From assembly GCA_018857735.1 (NCBI GenBank), contig JABMCL010002957.1:241001-305000 (forward strand): DNA of 64,000 nt. The letters run 5' to 3'. The notes under the pieces were generated by a model. That model was not told the origin of the DNA. It did not search any database and was given only the letters and a program-made list of their open reading frames with translations. This document shows, piece after piece, positions 38,501 to 50,500 of this stretch. The stretch's first letter is position 1. The number at the start of each line of letters is the position of its first letter. The position numbers and the translations under genes were made by a program. This stretch comes from Alviniconcha marisindica (Eukaryota > Mollusca > Gastropoda > Provannidae).

Positions 38501-39068
38501 ACCATTACCATAATTTATTCCAGACATTAAAACTAAAAAAGAAATATCACTTCAACATCTGATGAAAAGCAAATGCTCACACATCTCACATTCAATGCAT
38601 GGAACTACAACATCCTGTTTTAAATTCAGAAAATGGGCCAAGGTTGTAAAAACTAGTAAGAACTAGTCAAACTCAAGTGAGATTATCATTGTTCAGAGCT
38701 TGAAGCTTGTGCTTAAACAGAATTCGCATTCATTCCATTCAACTTTCAAGAAAATCAGAACACTGAAGTTTTTGCCATGCCCAAACAGATCACTGGTAAG
38801 TGTAACAATATATTTACAATTACACTCATTATTACATGAACTCACACCTTCTTCATGCAAATCGAAAACCAAGCTTACCTCAGTATTTTTTAACAGGTCT
38901 TTGTAGAGGTCATAGCATTCTTCATATTCTTCAAGGCGATACAACTGGGTAACGAGAAGAGGAAACAATAGTGATAAAAAGCATTAAACAAATGTGATCA
39001 GTTTAAACCCATCTACAATACACCATTGTTTGTTTGACACATTCAGTCTGGAAAACAGACAGATGCAT

Positions 39069-39113
<45 letters not shown>

Positions 39114-42100
39114 AACACACATACACATTCAGTTACTACCTATAAAAATCTCACACACTTCAAAACAAAATGCAGTATAAATACAGCAATGAATTTTGTT
39201 AATGAACAGTTCGTATATTAATTATTCCATGAAAAGAATCAGCTATGTACAATGTATGTATATTGCTTCTGGTGTGCATAAAACATGACCTGTTTTTGAC
39301 TTACATTAAATGGTGACTGACCGTTTATATACATACATACATATACATAGCACTGTTCTAAGGTTTAACCAATCAATTGTAAGTGTTAATAACTTAATAA
39401 GACTGTTGATAATGAAATTCTGGTAAACGTGGGTAAAAATGAAAACCACTCACACATTCATTGCACACTGTCTTTTTAGTAACAACACATGTATACAACC
39501 ACTCACACATTCATCGCACCCTATCTTTTTAGTAACAACACATACCACTTGTGCCAGGAGTTCTTTGGTGCGGACGTCATGGTTGGTCACAGAACGTAGT
39601 GTAGCCAAAGCCTCATGGGTACGATTCAGTCGATACTCGCAGTAAGCACGCTCAAACTGTACACTTCTGCAGATATGTGAAACAAGTTGATTTACATAAG
39701 TATTCATACTACACAGCACTGATATGATAGCATAGTCTGAAACATACCTAGACAATAAAATCAAACTGCATAAAATAGGCAGGCCTCTCATTTTTGCTAT
39801 ATTTGTTGACTGTAATTAGGTAGGACCAGCCTCTCTTTAGCGCTGGGTAACATGGCCGTCGCGAGGCAAATATTGCTCATTTTCAACTTGTCGTATCTGC
39901 TTTGTTTTGTGCAGTTTGTCAATAAAAACTACTGTCAGGCAAAAAACGATCTTTTTACGACCTGTTGATGCCATTATTTTGTGCGTGAATGATGTATTGT
40001 GAGTTTGGAAGAAGTTTTAATGAACACACCAAGCAGTCAGAAACCGAGCGTGGTGCTGACGTCAAAAGTCAGATGAGCGAGGTCGGAAAACGGTTGCGTT
40101 CGGAAAACCGTTGGGAACTTTTACAAGAAAAACGTACACATATGAAGTTAATATTTTTAGAAAGAGGAATTCCTGTAGATTTATCCGTTATAAAATTTGT
40201 TAAAATTCTTCGTTTTCGACTGCAGCAAAAATTGAGTTGAAAAATACGTTCATTTTTACCGTAAATTTACACCAAGAAAGTTTGAATGCACCATATTCAA
40301 TTTGGTATCACTGGAAAGACGAATTTTTGCTCTTTAAAACGGTGTATCGTTTGATCTGGAAGCAAGTTCTTGTAAGAGTTCCCATGCAAAGGAAAGTGGA
40401 GACCCCATAGATTTTGTCGTCTGTTCGAGTTGCGCGATCGCTAAAATCTGCGACTACGCGAGCGGCGCAAAAGATGCTCACCCTGGAGGAATTGGAAAGA
40501 AACCGTGGGAAGTTTTTTATTTTAGCGATAATTAAGTGAGTTTCCAACACAACCATAACTGTATTTTTGTGCTGTTTACATCTCTCTGAATGCAACTGAA
40601 ACAAATTCGTTGTGGTCTGGTCGTAGTTTGAACAACATCACAGTTATCTCCTCATTATTTCCTCCGAAATGCAGACTGCTGTAAAAGTAGTAATTTCTTT
40701 CCCCATAAATCCAAATTGACAAAAAAACTGATGTATGGTGTATGTTCTCAAAAGTGGATTTAAAAAAAAGGAAATTTAGCAAGTGAATGATTTTTTTAAA
40801 TATATTTATTTTTCTTGTCAGGGACAATAACTCTGATTTAGCTAGCAGACGATGCAGTCACGAACCAATATGTTTTTTACAGTAGATCTGCTCATCTAGA
40901 CAAAACAAAATAAAAGCAAGGACCAGCCAAAATTAATGGTATATTGAGAATTTGGAATTGTATTTGCTTCTGAAGAATTAATTTCTTCTTTTTCCCCCAT
41001 CTTCTTTCTCTTCCACCTTTTGTGCACATGGAAGACCTGGCACACTGGCTCAAAATTACATGATTCTTTCAATCTTTGTATATAATAATAATAATTACAT
41101 GGGGGGATTTAAAAAAAGAGAAGTAATAATGATAAGTTTTCTTGTTTAACATTTTACAAGCATGATTGACAAGACATACTATGGTAACAAGACAGAAGTA
41201 ACTAAGTTAATAAGAAAGACTGAACAGGAAACAAAATGAAAGAAATAACATCACACACACACACACACACACACTTCAAGAGCCACATCAAATGTGGGGG
41301 TGGGAGGGGGTGGGGGAAATAAAATAACTCACAGAGCAACATTAAATACAGTTTTGAGCATGTCAATTTTTAAATGTCATTGAAGTGGGACTCCAATTTT
41401 TGTTAGTTTCCTTAATAATCCAGGTCTTTTATCTAAGGTAGGGAAGTTTTTTGTTTTTAAATATTGTCAAATAATGGCTAGAGCGACTCCAGTTGGGGTT
41501 TTACTTCTGGGATTGTTTCAGTAGCTGAGACTGGTAGTAGTAGTCAAATACCTGAAAATTAGTTCTTGTCTGCTTCCTTTTGTTTGTACCTTTCTGATTG
41601 ATTGATTTCTCAGGTTATTACTGCATGATTCACACAGTCAAGTAAGTGTTATTTACAACTAAACTTCAGAATTTGATGATTTGATCAGTGAGTATTAAGT
41701 GTTGAAATAAATATTTTTTACCTGTTTGTTTATATATTTCTTTGTTAATGATTTCAGATGATCAGTTTCATCATCTTGAGGAGAGAATTGGTCCTAGAAA
41801 GTGAGGCAGGCCCCAACATCTACCACGAGGCCACACTTGGGCTGCAGTTTTTAACTTCATTTCCTCATTCAAACAAGTCTACATATATCTAAAATTTGCC
41901 TAAATTTCCTTATGCTGTGCATTTTCCTTCTCTGATTAATGCCGAATCTGCAGATACGAGAACCATGGCTGTATCTCTTTCCATTCCAGAATTTGATTTG
42001 CTTTAATGCTATTACCATCAAAGATTCACAGGATATTTGCACCCTTTTTTCTCATGGAAACTTGCCTCTGTAGGTAAAATTTAGCTTGCACTTCTTTAGA

Positions 42101-44471
42101 CTTGTGAATTTGTATGGTCTAATTTATGCTGAATCAGTTGATACCAAAATTATGGTTGTACCTCTTTCCATTCCCATGTTATGTTTGATCTTGTCATGGT
42201 ACTGTCAAAGATTGGTGATCGGACAATGTCAAAATTAGTGATTTTTCCATTTTTGGCACTCTGCATCTCCAATATTTGAGTAAGGATGACTACTGAAAAA
42301 ATTATGTTTAGTCTATGTAGTGCAGACACTGTGTAAAACAAGTTGGGTGGATGTGTGACCAATAGCTTTTATGCTAGAGCCATATAAAAATGGCATTTTG
42401 TAAAATGTGCGTAAAATGCCTAAAATGGTGACTATTTGAAGGGTGATATCTCAAAAAATATTATAGATAAATTAATGAAATTTGGCTTGTGTACTTGCCT
42501 TGTGACCCTCTTTAATATCACATATTAATGGATTGCATTGCTTGCATTTCAAAATTTGGCTGGACCTACCTACTGTAATACTGTCAGTCTGGTTTACCCC
42601 ATTCACTAACTGACTAAGTTGATAAAATATATTTAAAAAAATGCTGATGTCTTGAAAATGTTTTGGTGTGTACAACTACTCAAAATGAGGTCAGGTTTTA
42701 TCAAATTTGTCTGGAGAGACATTCAAATTCTGAATATATTTTGAACCTTTGCTGTGACATTGACTGTGAACACAGAGAAAATAATTTTCACAAGACATTC
42801 TGGTTTGATTATGTACCATCAATCTGCCTGAGGTTGCTTAAAGGATCGTAAGTTCAGAAGATATGATAGAAACAGTTATGTTTTGATTATAATACACATG
42901 AGCCCTGTGACCCTGACCTTGAAGACAGCAAATGAGTAACCTTTTTTTTCAGTATGACATTCTCTGTGAAGATGATATTATGCCACCATACCAAGTTCGG
43001 TTATAAAAGGTTCAGCAGTTCAGAAGATAACACCTGGACAAATATTAACCAAAATTTTAAACATCTGCTGTGACCTTAACCTTGGACATAGCAATCCAAT
43101 ATTTTCACTGGCTACCTCGGCTTATGATGATCTACCACCATGCTATGGTTGGTTTCAAGAGACATTAGTTCACAAGACAGAAACAGTCACCTTTTGATGG
43201 TAACATAAGGTCTCACTGTGAGTGTGACCATGACCTTGAATAAAGCATACAGATTTTTTTCATGACACTCAAACTCATGATGATGCACTACCAGTACCAC
43301 AACATATGTGGTTACAAAAGGCTGAGTGGTTCAGAAGATATCTTGTGGACAAAGCACAGACACACAGACAGAAGGAGAGGTGGACACAGTGACTCCAGTA
43401 TACTCCCCCTACCCCACTTTGTTATGGGTGCATGAAATGGCTCTTTTGAGAAGCAGCACCCTAAATAATCTGTTTCTGTTGAGTATTATTATCATGTCTC
43501 CCTAGTCTGCCCAAATCTGACACTGACTCTGCCTTTTCCCTGTCCTTGGTGATAGCTGTCAGAGCTTCTTCAAACTTGTCCAGCAGCATAAAGCTGACCA
43601 CTCGACACTGGTATGCCTTCACCTCCTTTGGGAAGTGGTGCAGGACTGTAACAAAAGAAAAGAAATAAGTTTTAATCTTTTACTCTTGCATCTTGGAAAC
43701 CAGATGTCAATTTGTCTTTCTTAAATACAAAAGATTAAAAAATTATTAACATGGACAAAGTTCTGAAATAGTCAGAAAGACTGTGACAGAAACTAAGACT
43801 GTAAGAAAGGTAGAGACATAGATTCAGAGACAGACAGGCAAACAGATAATCTGTCTCGGACAGGGGTGGGTCGGTGGGGAAGGTTGGAGGAGGTGGGCGG
43901 CGACGATTTCCTTACACAGTATTTGAAGACAGTTTTAAAGCCGTGGTAGGACGTAAAGCACTCCGATCATTCTATCAAAAGAGAGCAAGGTACTAGATCT
44001 ATAAGACTATCAGTATTACTATATGATATATCACAGTACGAAAACACGCATGCCCAAATCACAGTCTCAATCTCAGTAGTCTCAGTCAGAGTGACACTGA
44101 CACAATGACAATGTGAGCTCATAAGTAAAAGGCTTCTGTATAAAGAAGCTGGTCGCCCACACGGAGCAAGAACAAGGACTACTGTAGTCGTTTGACAATT
44201 TCAATAACTTGAACAAGTCGTCGTCGTCAAATAGTCGTTCGACGAAATGACACGGACCTCATTGGCAGTGGCACGACCAAACATATTGATACAAATAATC
44301 TAAGCGAATAGGCACACTTAGGTTAAACTGTAATAGACGCACATGCACATGGGTCCACTTACTTCTTCCTGCGATTTTTATTGCCTTGTCATATTCTTGT
44401 TTTTGTCCACATCTGTTCAAATCAGCATACCATGCCGTCAAATCGGCCGTCTGCCCCCCTTTCTGCGCCAT
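27067..44471 (-). CDS. SRP72: SRP72, signal recognition particle 72 kDa subunit
   Basis: SRP72 binds SRP68 and 7SL RNA in the signal recognition particle, which targets ribosomes to the ER. I resolve 19 exons: 44471-44363, 43645-43528, 39666-39546, 38944-38879, 38340-38263, 36891-36780, 36400-36337, 35237-35157, 34328-34139, 33661-33533, 33081-32944, 32178-32083, 31220-31117, 30358-30281, 29737-29612, 29224-29178, 28401-28288, 27797-27758 and 27247-27067. All have GT/AG borders and consistent phase; they sum to 1992 nt (663 aa, human 671). The first two thirds are TPR-like helices (ERAYCEYRLNR, EICYNNACYQIGRGNLEAAM, NNIVTINKDQNVFDSKRK). Then come a Lys run (VPLKKKKKKKKG), the RNA-binding segment (LDPERWLPRRERSYFRGK) and a Ser/Pro-rich, Lys-ended tail, all in human order. 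Four donors are gtcagt. Introns carry several minisatellites copied from exon edges. Confidence 0.97.
28050..28125. repeat. Isolated terminal segment of the 155 bp repeat family with hairpin
   Basis: The words ACGTGGACACGGTGACACCA then GTATACCCC match the closing segment at 43375-43415. Here ATACCCCACT (28085-28094) and AGTGGGGTAT (28109-28118) form a perfect 10 bp stem with a 14 nt loop. Confidence 0.5.
28470..28880 (-). mobile_element. tRNA-derived SINE-like element, family C
   Basis: On the minus strand a possible box A (TAGTTGATTGG, near 28860) is followed at tRNA-like spacing by a good box B (GGTTCGAATC, near 28817). A body of about 300 bp extends to about 28470 in SRP72 intron 16. Only one copy is in the window, so its limits are uncertain. 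Confidence 0.45.
29558..29590. repeat. (CA)n microsatellite
   Basis: CA run 22 bp from the SRP72 exon 15 donor (29611). Confidence 0.9.
32083..32800. repeat. 85 bp array duplicating the SRP72 exon 12 acceptor
   Basis: The true exon 12 starts at 32178. Copies of its acceptor and first 50 or so bases recur upstream, marked by CATGTACAGTGTGACC at 32237, 32322, 32404, 32489 and (decayed) 32576 and 32754. The copies share a 6 nt deletion relative to the exon, so they descend from one another rather than from repeated copying of the exon. Confidence 0.88.
33100..33440. repeat. Minisatellite of about 54 bp in SRP72 intron 10
   Basis: About six imperfect units share AAGTACAGATGAACCTTTCC then ATCACAATGAAAATACCATT and CACAATTTCATT. 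The array lies directly upstream of exon 11 on the minus strand. A link to the exon 11 edge is not convincing. Confidence 0.75.
33843..34046. mobile_element. Diverged piggyBac-like MITE (copy 1)
   Basis: This decayed relative of the element at 48903-49111 shares internal blocks CTGCAAACAGTA and CATTTTGATAGAAATCCTTTC and the end words TTAACTGCTTCATTGCC and GTGGCAGTTA. It lies in SRP72 intron 9. Confidence 0.5.
34322..34437. repeat. Four 29 bp units duplicating the SRP72 exon 9 acceptor
   Basis: The unit (plus strand TGCTGGTCTGAACAACAGAA then C/GAAAAGTA) repeats exactly four times. On the minus strand each unit carries a pyrimidine-rich stretch, TTCAG and the first bases ACCAGC of exon 9, so the true acceptor at 34329-34330 is preceded by three decoys. 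Confidence 0.85.
34780..35181. repeat. 41 bp array duplicating the SRP72 exon 8 donor
   Basis: About nine units start near 34771, 34810, 34873, 34936, 34977, 35018, 35059, 35100 and 35141; two are longer at 63 bp. Each holds on the minus strand the last 26 or so bases of exon 8 (GTACAACTTGGTGCAGAAAA then ACAG) and the donor gtgaga. The unit at 34936 has lost the GT. The true donor is the one at 35156-35151. Confidence 0.9.
35440..36130. repeat. Degenerate repeats of about 155 bp with TGACCTTGA motifs (copy 1)
   Basis: Recurring words ACCATACCAAGTTT, GTTACAAAAG, TCAGCAGTTCAG and GTGACCTTGACC return about every 155 bp (for example at 35563 and 35718). The block ends in GGGGTGGGGGTATAAT at about 36115. 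The same words occur at 42880-43440. Unit length and style resemble the roughly 160 bp repeats of mollusc pearl/BIV160 elements; that assignment is inference. It is in SRP72 intron 7. Confidence 0.6.
37247..38158. repeat. 57 bp minisatellite, exactly 16 copies
   Basis: 912 bp equals 16 units of 57 bp; the unit includes GCAGACAACTCATGAGTTAA and TGTGTCAATGGTTATAGC. Units are nearly identical (the main variants are GCGCTAATG, GCACTAATG or GCTAAAGC at the joints and one ACG to AAG change), so homogenisation is recent. Because 57 is divisible by three, one frame stays open (unit MQTTHELITAYAVSMVIAL), but it lies in SRP72 intron 5 and is antisense. Not a gene. Confidence 0.95.
39070..39111. repeat. 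(CA)n microsatellite
   Basis: About 20 CA dinucleotides in SRP72 intron 3. Confidence 0.9.
39441..39545. repeat. Twofold 54 bp repeat at the SRP72 exon 3 donor
   Basis: CCACTCACACATTCATYGCA...CTTTTTAGTAACAACACAT occurs twice, the second copy abutting the donor (catac at 39541-39545). Only intronic sequence is clearly duplicated. Confidence 0.6.
39820..40500. other. CpG-richer block of unknown origin in SRP72 intron 2
   Basis: This stretch differs from the surrounding AT-rich intron by many CpGs (GCCGTCGCGAGG, GAGTTGCGCGATCG, GACTACGCGAGCGGCGC). It carries an 83-codon plus-strand frame at 39989-40240 beginning MMYCEFGRSFNEHTKQSETE, which I do not recognise. It may be an inserted element; ends were not found. 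Confidence 0.4.
40501..42879. other. SRP72 intron 2, remaining part
   Basis: AT-rich sequence with a (CA)n run at about 41252-41272. No exon or recognised element is seen. Confidence 0.5.
42880..43440. repeat. Degenerate repeats of about 155 bp with TGACCTTGA motifs (copy 2)
   Basis: About three units share GATGATGCACTACCA-like, GTTCGGTTATAAAAGGTTCA and GACCTTGAAGA-like words. The array closes with GACAGAAGGAGAGGTGGACA then CAGTGACTCCAGTATACTCC. Same family as 35440-36130. It lies in SRP72 intron 2, 90 bp before exon 2 on the plus map. Confidence 0.6.
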
Positions 44472-44855
44472 GTTGGCAAACGTGAAGCTGCTTGCCCTGT
44501 GCACAGCGAATGCGCATTATACAAACATAATACTATGGCTGTGTTTTAATAAACGTCGGGCTATTTTACCGAAAGCGTCGAAAAATGTTATAAACTATAT
44601 AGAGTTTTACTTTTATAAGTCAAGTTAACTTTTTTCCTGAGTTAATATTTATCTAAGAAGGGAAAGTCAACAGTTCAGTAGAGCTGGAACTGCTCACAGG
44701 TTTTAACCTCCCTTCTGTAGTTCTCTTGTAAAGAAAGACATCAGTTTCCGGGTTCACCAGAAACTAATGGATAAAAGCGAAAAGTTGAAGTTCAGTTGCA
44801 AAAATCGTAATATAGATTGATATATATATTTGGATAGGCCTGTGAGAGACGAAGG
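44472..44855. promoter_or_regulatory. Divergent SRP72 / zinc-finger gene promoter
   Basis: Only 384 bp separate the SRP72 ATG (44471, minus) from the zinc-finger ATG (44856, plus), so both transcripts probably start from one bidirectional promoter. On the minus strand the SRP72 start reads AACATGGCGC (44464-44473), a match to the YY1 consensus overlapping the start codon, as in many housekeeping genes. TGCGCA at 44511-44516 resembles an NRF-1 half-site. No TATA box is seen. Site functions are inferred. Confidence 0.55.
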
Positions 44856-47489
44856 ATGGAGGAAAATGCAGAGGATTTGATCAAGTATTTCAAATCAAAG
44901 GTTTGTTTTCTTTTAACAAAGGCAGTGAAACAATATTTTGGAAGTTTCTTCTTTGTGGGTTGAAACTAATCGAAATGGAGTGATGCAAACTAATCGATCA
45001 CTCTACTTTCGCTTTTATATAGTTATGCGGTGAGAAAGGTGTTCTTCATGTCTTTTTAATCAAAAATGTTTACTGACACGGCCGCCTTAAAACTAATAAA
45101 AGCAAAGCCGACCAGGAGATAATCTAAACAAACTAGAAAAAGCCAACTCCTGTAGTATACTTTTCTTCTTACAATCTTAAATAAGAAGTTGGGGGGTTAA
45201 GAATTTCTTTTCGTTTTAAAAAATGGGGGGGGGGGGGGGGGGGGGACAGGGGGTTATTACTAAATTCTCTTCTGAGTTGGCAATTCAAATATTGATGCTT
45301 GAGAAAAATGTCTAACACAATAACATTCCACAGAGAAAAAATGGCTAGAACAATAACAATCCCCAGATATTTGCAGTGTAATTTTTATCAAAAATATTAT
45401 ACCATTTAATCCTACAGATAATGACTGCATTGACTGTTGATCTCAGACTGCTTTAATGAATCAGTGTGTGCTAAGCGCCTACTGCTCAAAATTGCTGCAT
45501 GCACAGTAAGTAATAAGCCACAGTATGTCTGATCATTTTTTTTTATGGACAGAGCCTAAACCCAAACCCCCCATGCCACAGTACATTGGGCTGTATTTTA
45601 TCATATAATGATATAAATTTAAATTTAAGTAAAATAATGATGACTGAATGTGCAGGTTGAGGATGCAATCAGCCTTCTCCCTCAGATCCCAGAGACTCAG
45701 CGTGATGAAGTCTGGACCTACTGGCAGGTCATATCTGTGGCAGTCAAGGCAGCAGTGGGGGGCCGGGGACCAATCGTAGCCAAGCGAACAAAGACTGGAG
45801 CTGCCAGGGGACGCCCTCGTGGAAGACCATGTTTGTACGGTCAAAGAAGAAAGGTGGTGATGGGGAATGGTGGTCTGAGTGATCTGGTAGGGAGAGAGGA
45901 GACTGTGGGAGGAGGAGTTGAAACAGCTAGTGGGAAATGTAGTGATGAAAAGTGCTACACTGTGGATAGCAAGAAAGGGTTGGAACAGGTCTCTCTGATT
46001 AAGCCCACATCTCCACAGAATGGTACCAGAATGATAAGTGATACTAATCACATGGAGAGCTCTTTTGACTGTGAGATACCACACACTTCAAATAACACCT
46101 TTTCAGAAGAGCCACTACACCCCCATGTTCCCACAACAGTTGCTGCCCCAGCCTCATCTGAAATTTCAGTCATGACAGCAGAACATGTCAGTGCTGAAAC
46201 TCTGGCTGACCAGGAATTTGTTGTGAAAGTTTCAAGAGAAGGAGGCAGTAGCTCAGGACCACTGATTCACTTTGTTTCTGTACCAAAGGGAACCTCAGCT
46301 AGTAAATCCCCTCAGACCTCAGTAAAAGTGACTGCAGCTGAGACCAGTAACATCAACCAAGCTGCTGTCACATCAGCCGTTGAAAGCATTTCAGGCCCTC
46401 CACTGCAAGGTTCTGGACCCCACCTCCCCGCATTTCCTGTCGTCAAACGCAAGCGTGGACGACCACCAAAAAGCATGTCTGCAAAATCATTACAGACTTT
46501 GCCTACCAGTACACCTGTGCAAATTCAGCAAAGGGACATTGTCCAAGGAGCATCTTGTGAAGTGGGCTCTGAGTCTGAGGGTAAACCAGATGCCAAAGGC
46601 AGTGCAGAGTCAAGCACAGGAGATGTAAAACTGCAGAATGATCTCCAGTCTATCATCACAGCTTTAGAACTGGAAGAGAAAAAAAGCAAAAATACCACCA
46701 CTGCAGTGGCTCCTTCTGCAGGTAAAGTGCGGCGATCAGAAAGACGAGCAGCACCTAACAGAGACAAGTTGTTCTGCTACTTTGATCAGACGCAGCGAGA
46801 GGAAGAGGAGGAGGTGGTCGAAGAACAAGAAGAGGACAGGGATGGCAGCACTACTGCCGTGAGCATTGCAGAGAAACTGGTTGCTAATGTAAAGCAGGAA
46901 AGCAAAGAAATGAGAGTGAAGTCTGAGGATGAGAAGGTGGAGGAGAGGACGTGTCATGTGTGTTCTGCAGTTCTGATGTCAGCTTCCTCCATGGCAGGTA
47001 CTGAAAATTATTAAGTACTGTGTGAAAAGAACAGTACTGTGTGCTTTTAAACATTGCAGAAATTTCATTTGTTTCTTTTGTTTCTTTTAACAGTCTTGCA
47101 GTGGGTTATTATTAATCCTGCATGGAATACAGAAACACTTGATCTGTGATTTAGTGTAGTTTTTGTGATGACTATTTTGGAGGGGGGGGGATGTTAAGAT
47201 GTTCTGCCATCAGATTTAAATTGTGTATGTGTTCAGTCTCTGTTATTTATTCATTTGTTCCCTCATTTTTCCTCTTCCTTTTTTCAATTCATATGCATGA
47301 GGTACTTTTATTTTAATTTCTGCTTCTTTGCCCCAAACTTGCTGGTTATTTTAGAGTACGTTTGAAATGTATGCATGCATGTGTAGTATCAGTGGAATTA
47401 GTCACACACGGGTGGGGGCTGGATGTAAAATTTAAAAAGACCCTGTGTTGACTCCACTACCCTCATGAAAGTAAAGTTTATTCATTCAT

Positions 47490-47574
<85 letters not shown>

Positions 47575-50500
47575 TCCTCTTTTTTTGTAAGTATTATATA
47601 TAATAAATATGGGATTACGTTTCTTCCTTGTGTGGTGTTTTTTGATGGGATTTATTTTTATTTTGACATGTTATATATAAAATAGAGACACTCAGAGTCT
47701 CTGTTCTAGCCCACATGAGAGTCCACACCGGTGAGCGTCCATTTGCTTGCCCAGTGTGTCACAAGACATTCACGACCAAAGGCAACTGTGAGCGTCATGA
47801 AGTGACTCATGTGGGCCTCAAGGCATTCACCTGCACTGAGTGCCACAAGAAATTCACAGAGAAAAAATCCCTGAAAATTCACATGAGGAGCCACACTGGT
47901 GAAAGGCCTTATGCGTAAGTGACAGCTTGTTGTTTCTTTTATGATCTTAATCATGATGGTTTAGGTTGAAGTGTGGAATAAAACAATTGAGTAAATTGAT
48001 TGTTGAGACACCATATCTAGATCTGGGTGACTTTAAACATAGTGAATCTGGAGAGAAAAAGTAATGATGATGTTCATTTACTTAGCACATATCTTTACAG
48101 AATGCACTTTGTTGTTAATACTTCATTAATTCCTTGCAAGAAATTTGAGTTGTCACCTGAGTCAGGCCACAGCAGTCACAAGAGCAGATCTTCCCATTCC
48201 TAGCAGAGTGTGCAGTGTTTTGTGTGCCCAAACAATGCATGACTGCCAGTGTGTGGGATTGGTAATGTGTGCACAGATGTTGATGTAATATGTGATTACA
48301 TGTGGGGCTGTAACTATGTAAACACTGTAAGAGAGTCTGCACTCCAGTTTACACAGTTGACTCAGGGAGAAAAATCCCTTGCTGCCCTGGTGAATTGAAG
48401 CCCCATTGGGATTTATTTTCAGTTCAATGCTTTACCAACTGAGCTATCCTGCCCCTTCAGTATGCTAATGTTTTCTTCACGTAAATGGAATCAGCAAGCA
48501 AAGGAGTCATTTAGTGCATGGAGACATCACACAAACAAAACAACACAGACCTGAGTCGCCTATGGTAGGCATGCTATTAAGTATAAGGCCACCAGCTAGA
48601 GGTACATCCTCTTCATGTGAATTGGTAGAAAGGTTGTGGCAGGACACTGATAGAATATATATATATGTATGACGTGTGTTCATGTCCTTTTTGTTTGTCA
48701 TGAAAAAAAGTATCTATATAAAATATATTTAATAAATCATTAAACCATTGGCAAGCAGACCTCTACCTTCATGATAGGACCTACAGTGCGTGCCAAAATC
48801 CCCTTCCACCACCACCACCATTTCCCCGTTCCTAATAAGCCTCATGGTTTCTGTGGATGTTAAGCAACATGTTTACTTACTATGCCAAAATAAGATGCTT
48901 AACCCCTTCACTGCCTCAGGCTGTAAAATTTCCGGGTTGAATGATGCACGGACGTGCCTGCAAACAGTATTTTCTTTCCTGGTTCTGTAACATCTATTTT
49001 CAATGCTATGCATTTTGATGAAAATCCTTTCCCATGATAGACAAAAAGGCTTAAGTGTTTCAAATTTCACACACTTATCGGTTGTTTTCAAATGACATGG
49101 CAGTGAAGGGGTTAAGATATTCATTGATCTCTTTAGATATATATATACATGTGAGTGTTCATTTAACTCTTCTGAGATGTTGAGTTTTACTAGCATCACG
49201 TCTATCAATGTTCTTGCTTATTCTTGCGTGTATATGTGTGTGTCGCAGATGCAACGTCTGTGGGATGCGCTTCTTCCAGACAGGGACACTGAAGACGCAC
49301 ATGGATCGGCACACGGGTCGTAAACGCCACCTGTGTGAGCTGTGCGGCAAGGCGTTCCGTCAGGGCTGTCAGCTGCGGGTTCACATGCGTCGCCACAACA
49401 AGGACATGGCCTTCGCCTGCCAGTACTGCTCCAAGTGTTTCTACACCAAGAGTGAGTCCCTGGGTCCACACATTCCAGTGTGGTCTGAGCCAGCAGACAG
49501 GGCTGTATCTGCTGTCAACATTAGTCTGTTCACCAAATTGGGGAGCATGTATAGTTTAGTGGTTAGAACGCCGGACTTGTAATCAAAAGGTCTCTGGTTT
49601 GAGTCATGGCAGGAATGGCAGGAGAATTTTCTTTTCTAGGGTCAACTTTCTCAATTTTCTGGGCTGACTCTTATTTCGGTATTTGTTCCACCCCCATGTT
49701 ACCACAGTAGCACATAAAAAGTCCCAAAAATGCAGGTGGCTGTTTACAGCTAAACACACATGCACCCAACGTACATGGCTTTGCATGAAGTAGCTGTCTC
49801 AATCTGTAATGTCAGCTGAGTCAACTTGTGCAGTTTGTCCATAATTATGGAAACAGGAAGTATTTGTTGAACTGACAACCATGCATTTTTTTCACTTGAT
49901 GACTGAGATCATCTGTTACATTTTATTTTGTTTTTAATCAAAAGCTGCTTGCAGTATTTTCTGTCTAAAATATGAATGCAATTTTTTTTTTTTAAAGTAA
50001 ACATCTTGCAATGCATGGGACTTGCTGTTAATGTGTTGTTGTTGTTGATGTTGTTTTTGAATGCAATGCATTTTGGGGGAAAGTTTAGTCACCTGGGTAT
50101 ATAACTTCATAATGGCCACCTATTATGATGCAATGGGGAATATATTCATCTGTTATATTATTTAGCAGTGTTGCATTTTATATATATACTTTTTTGTTGT
50201 TTTTGATTTTTGTTTACTTGACAGTAATAATACAAAATATTTACTTGTTGTTGTCTTGTTGGGAATTTCAGGTGACATGGAAAGACATGAACTCAAACAC
50301 ACAGGTGAACGTCCTTTCTCTTGTGACCAGTGTTCAGAGACATTCACACGTCTGCAGTACCTGCGAGAACATCAGAATACCCACCAGGGGCGGCGTCCTT
50401 ACAAATGTGTCTTCTGCGGCTTGTCATTCCATGACTTTGCATCTTGCCGTCATCATGTCAGCAAGCACAAAGTGACTGAGGAGAAGCAACCAGCTCAACA

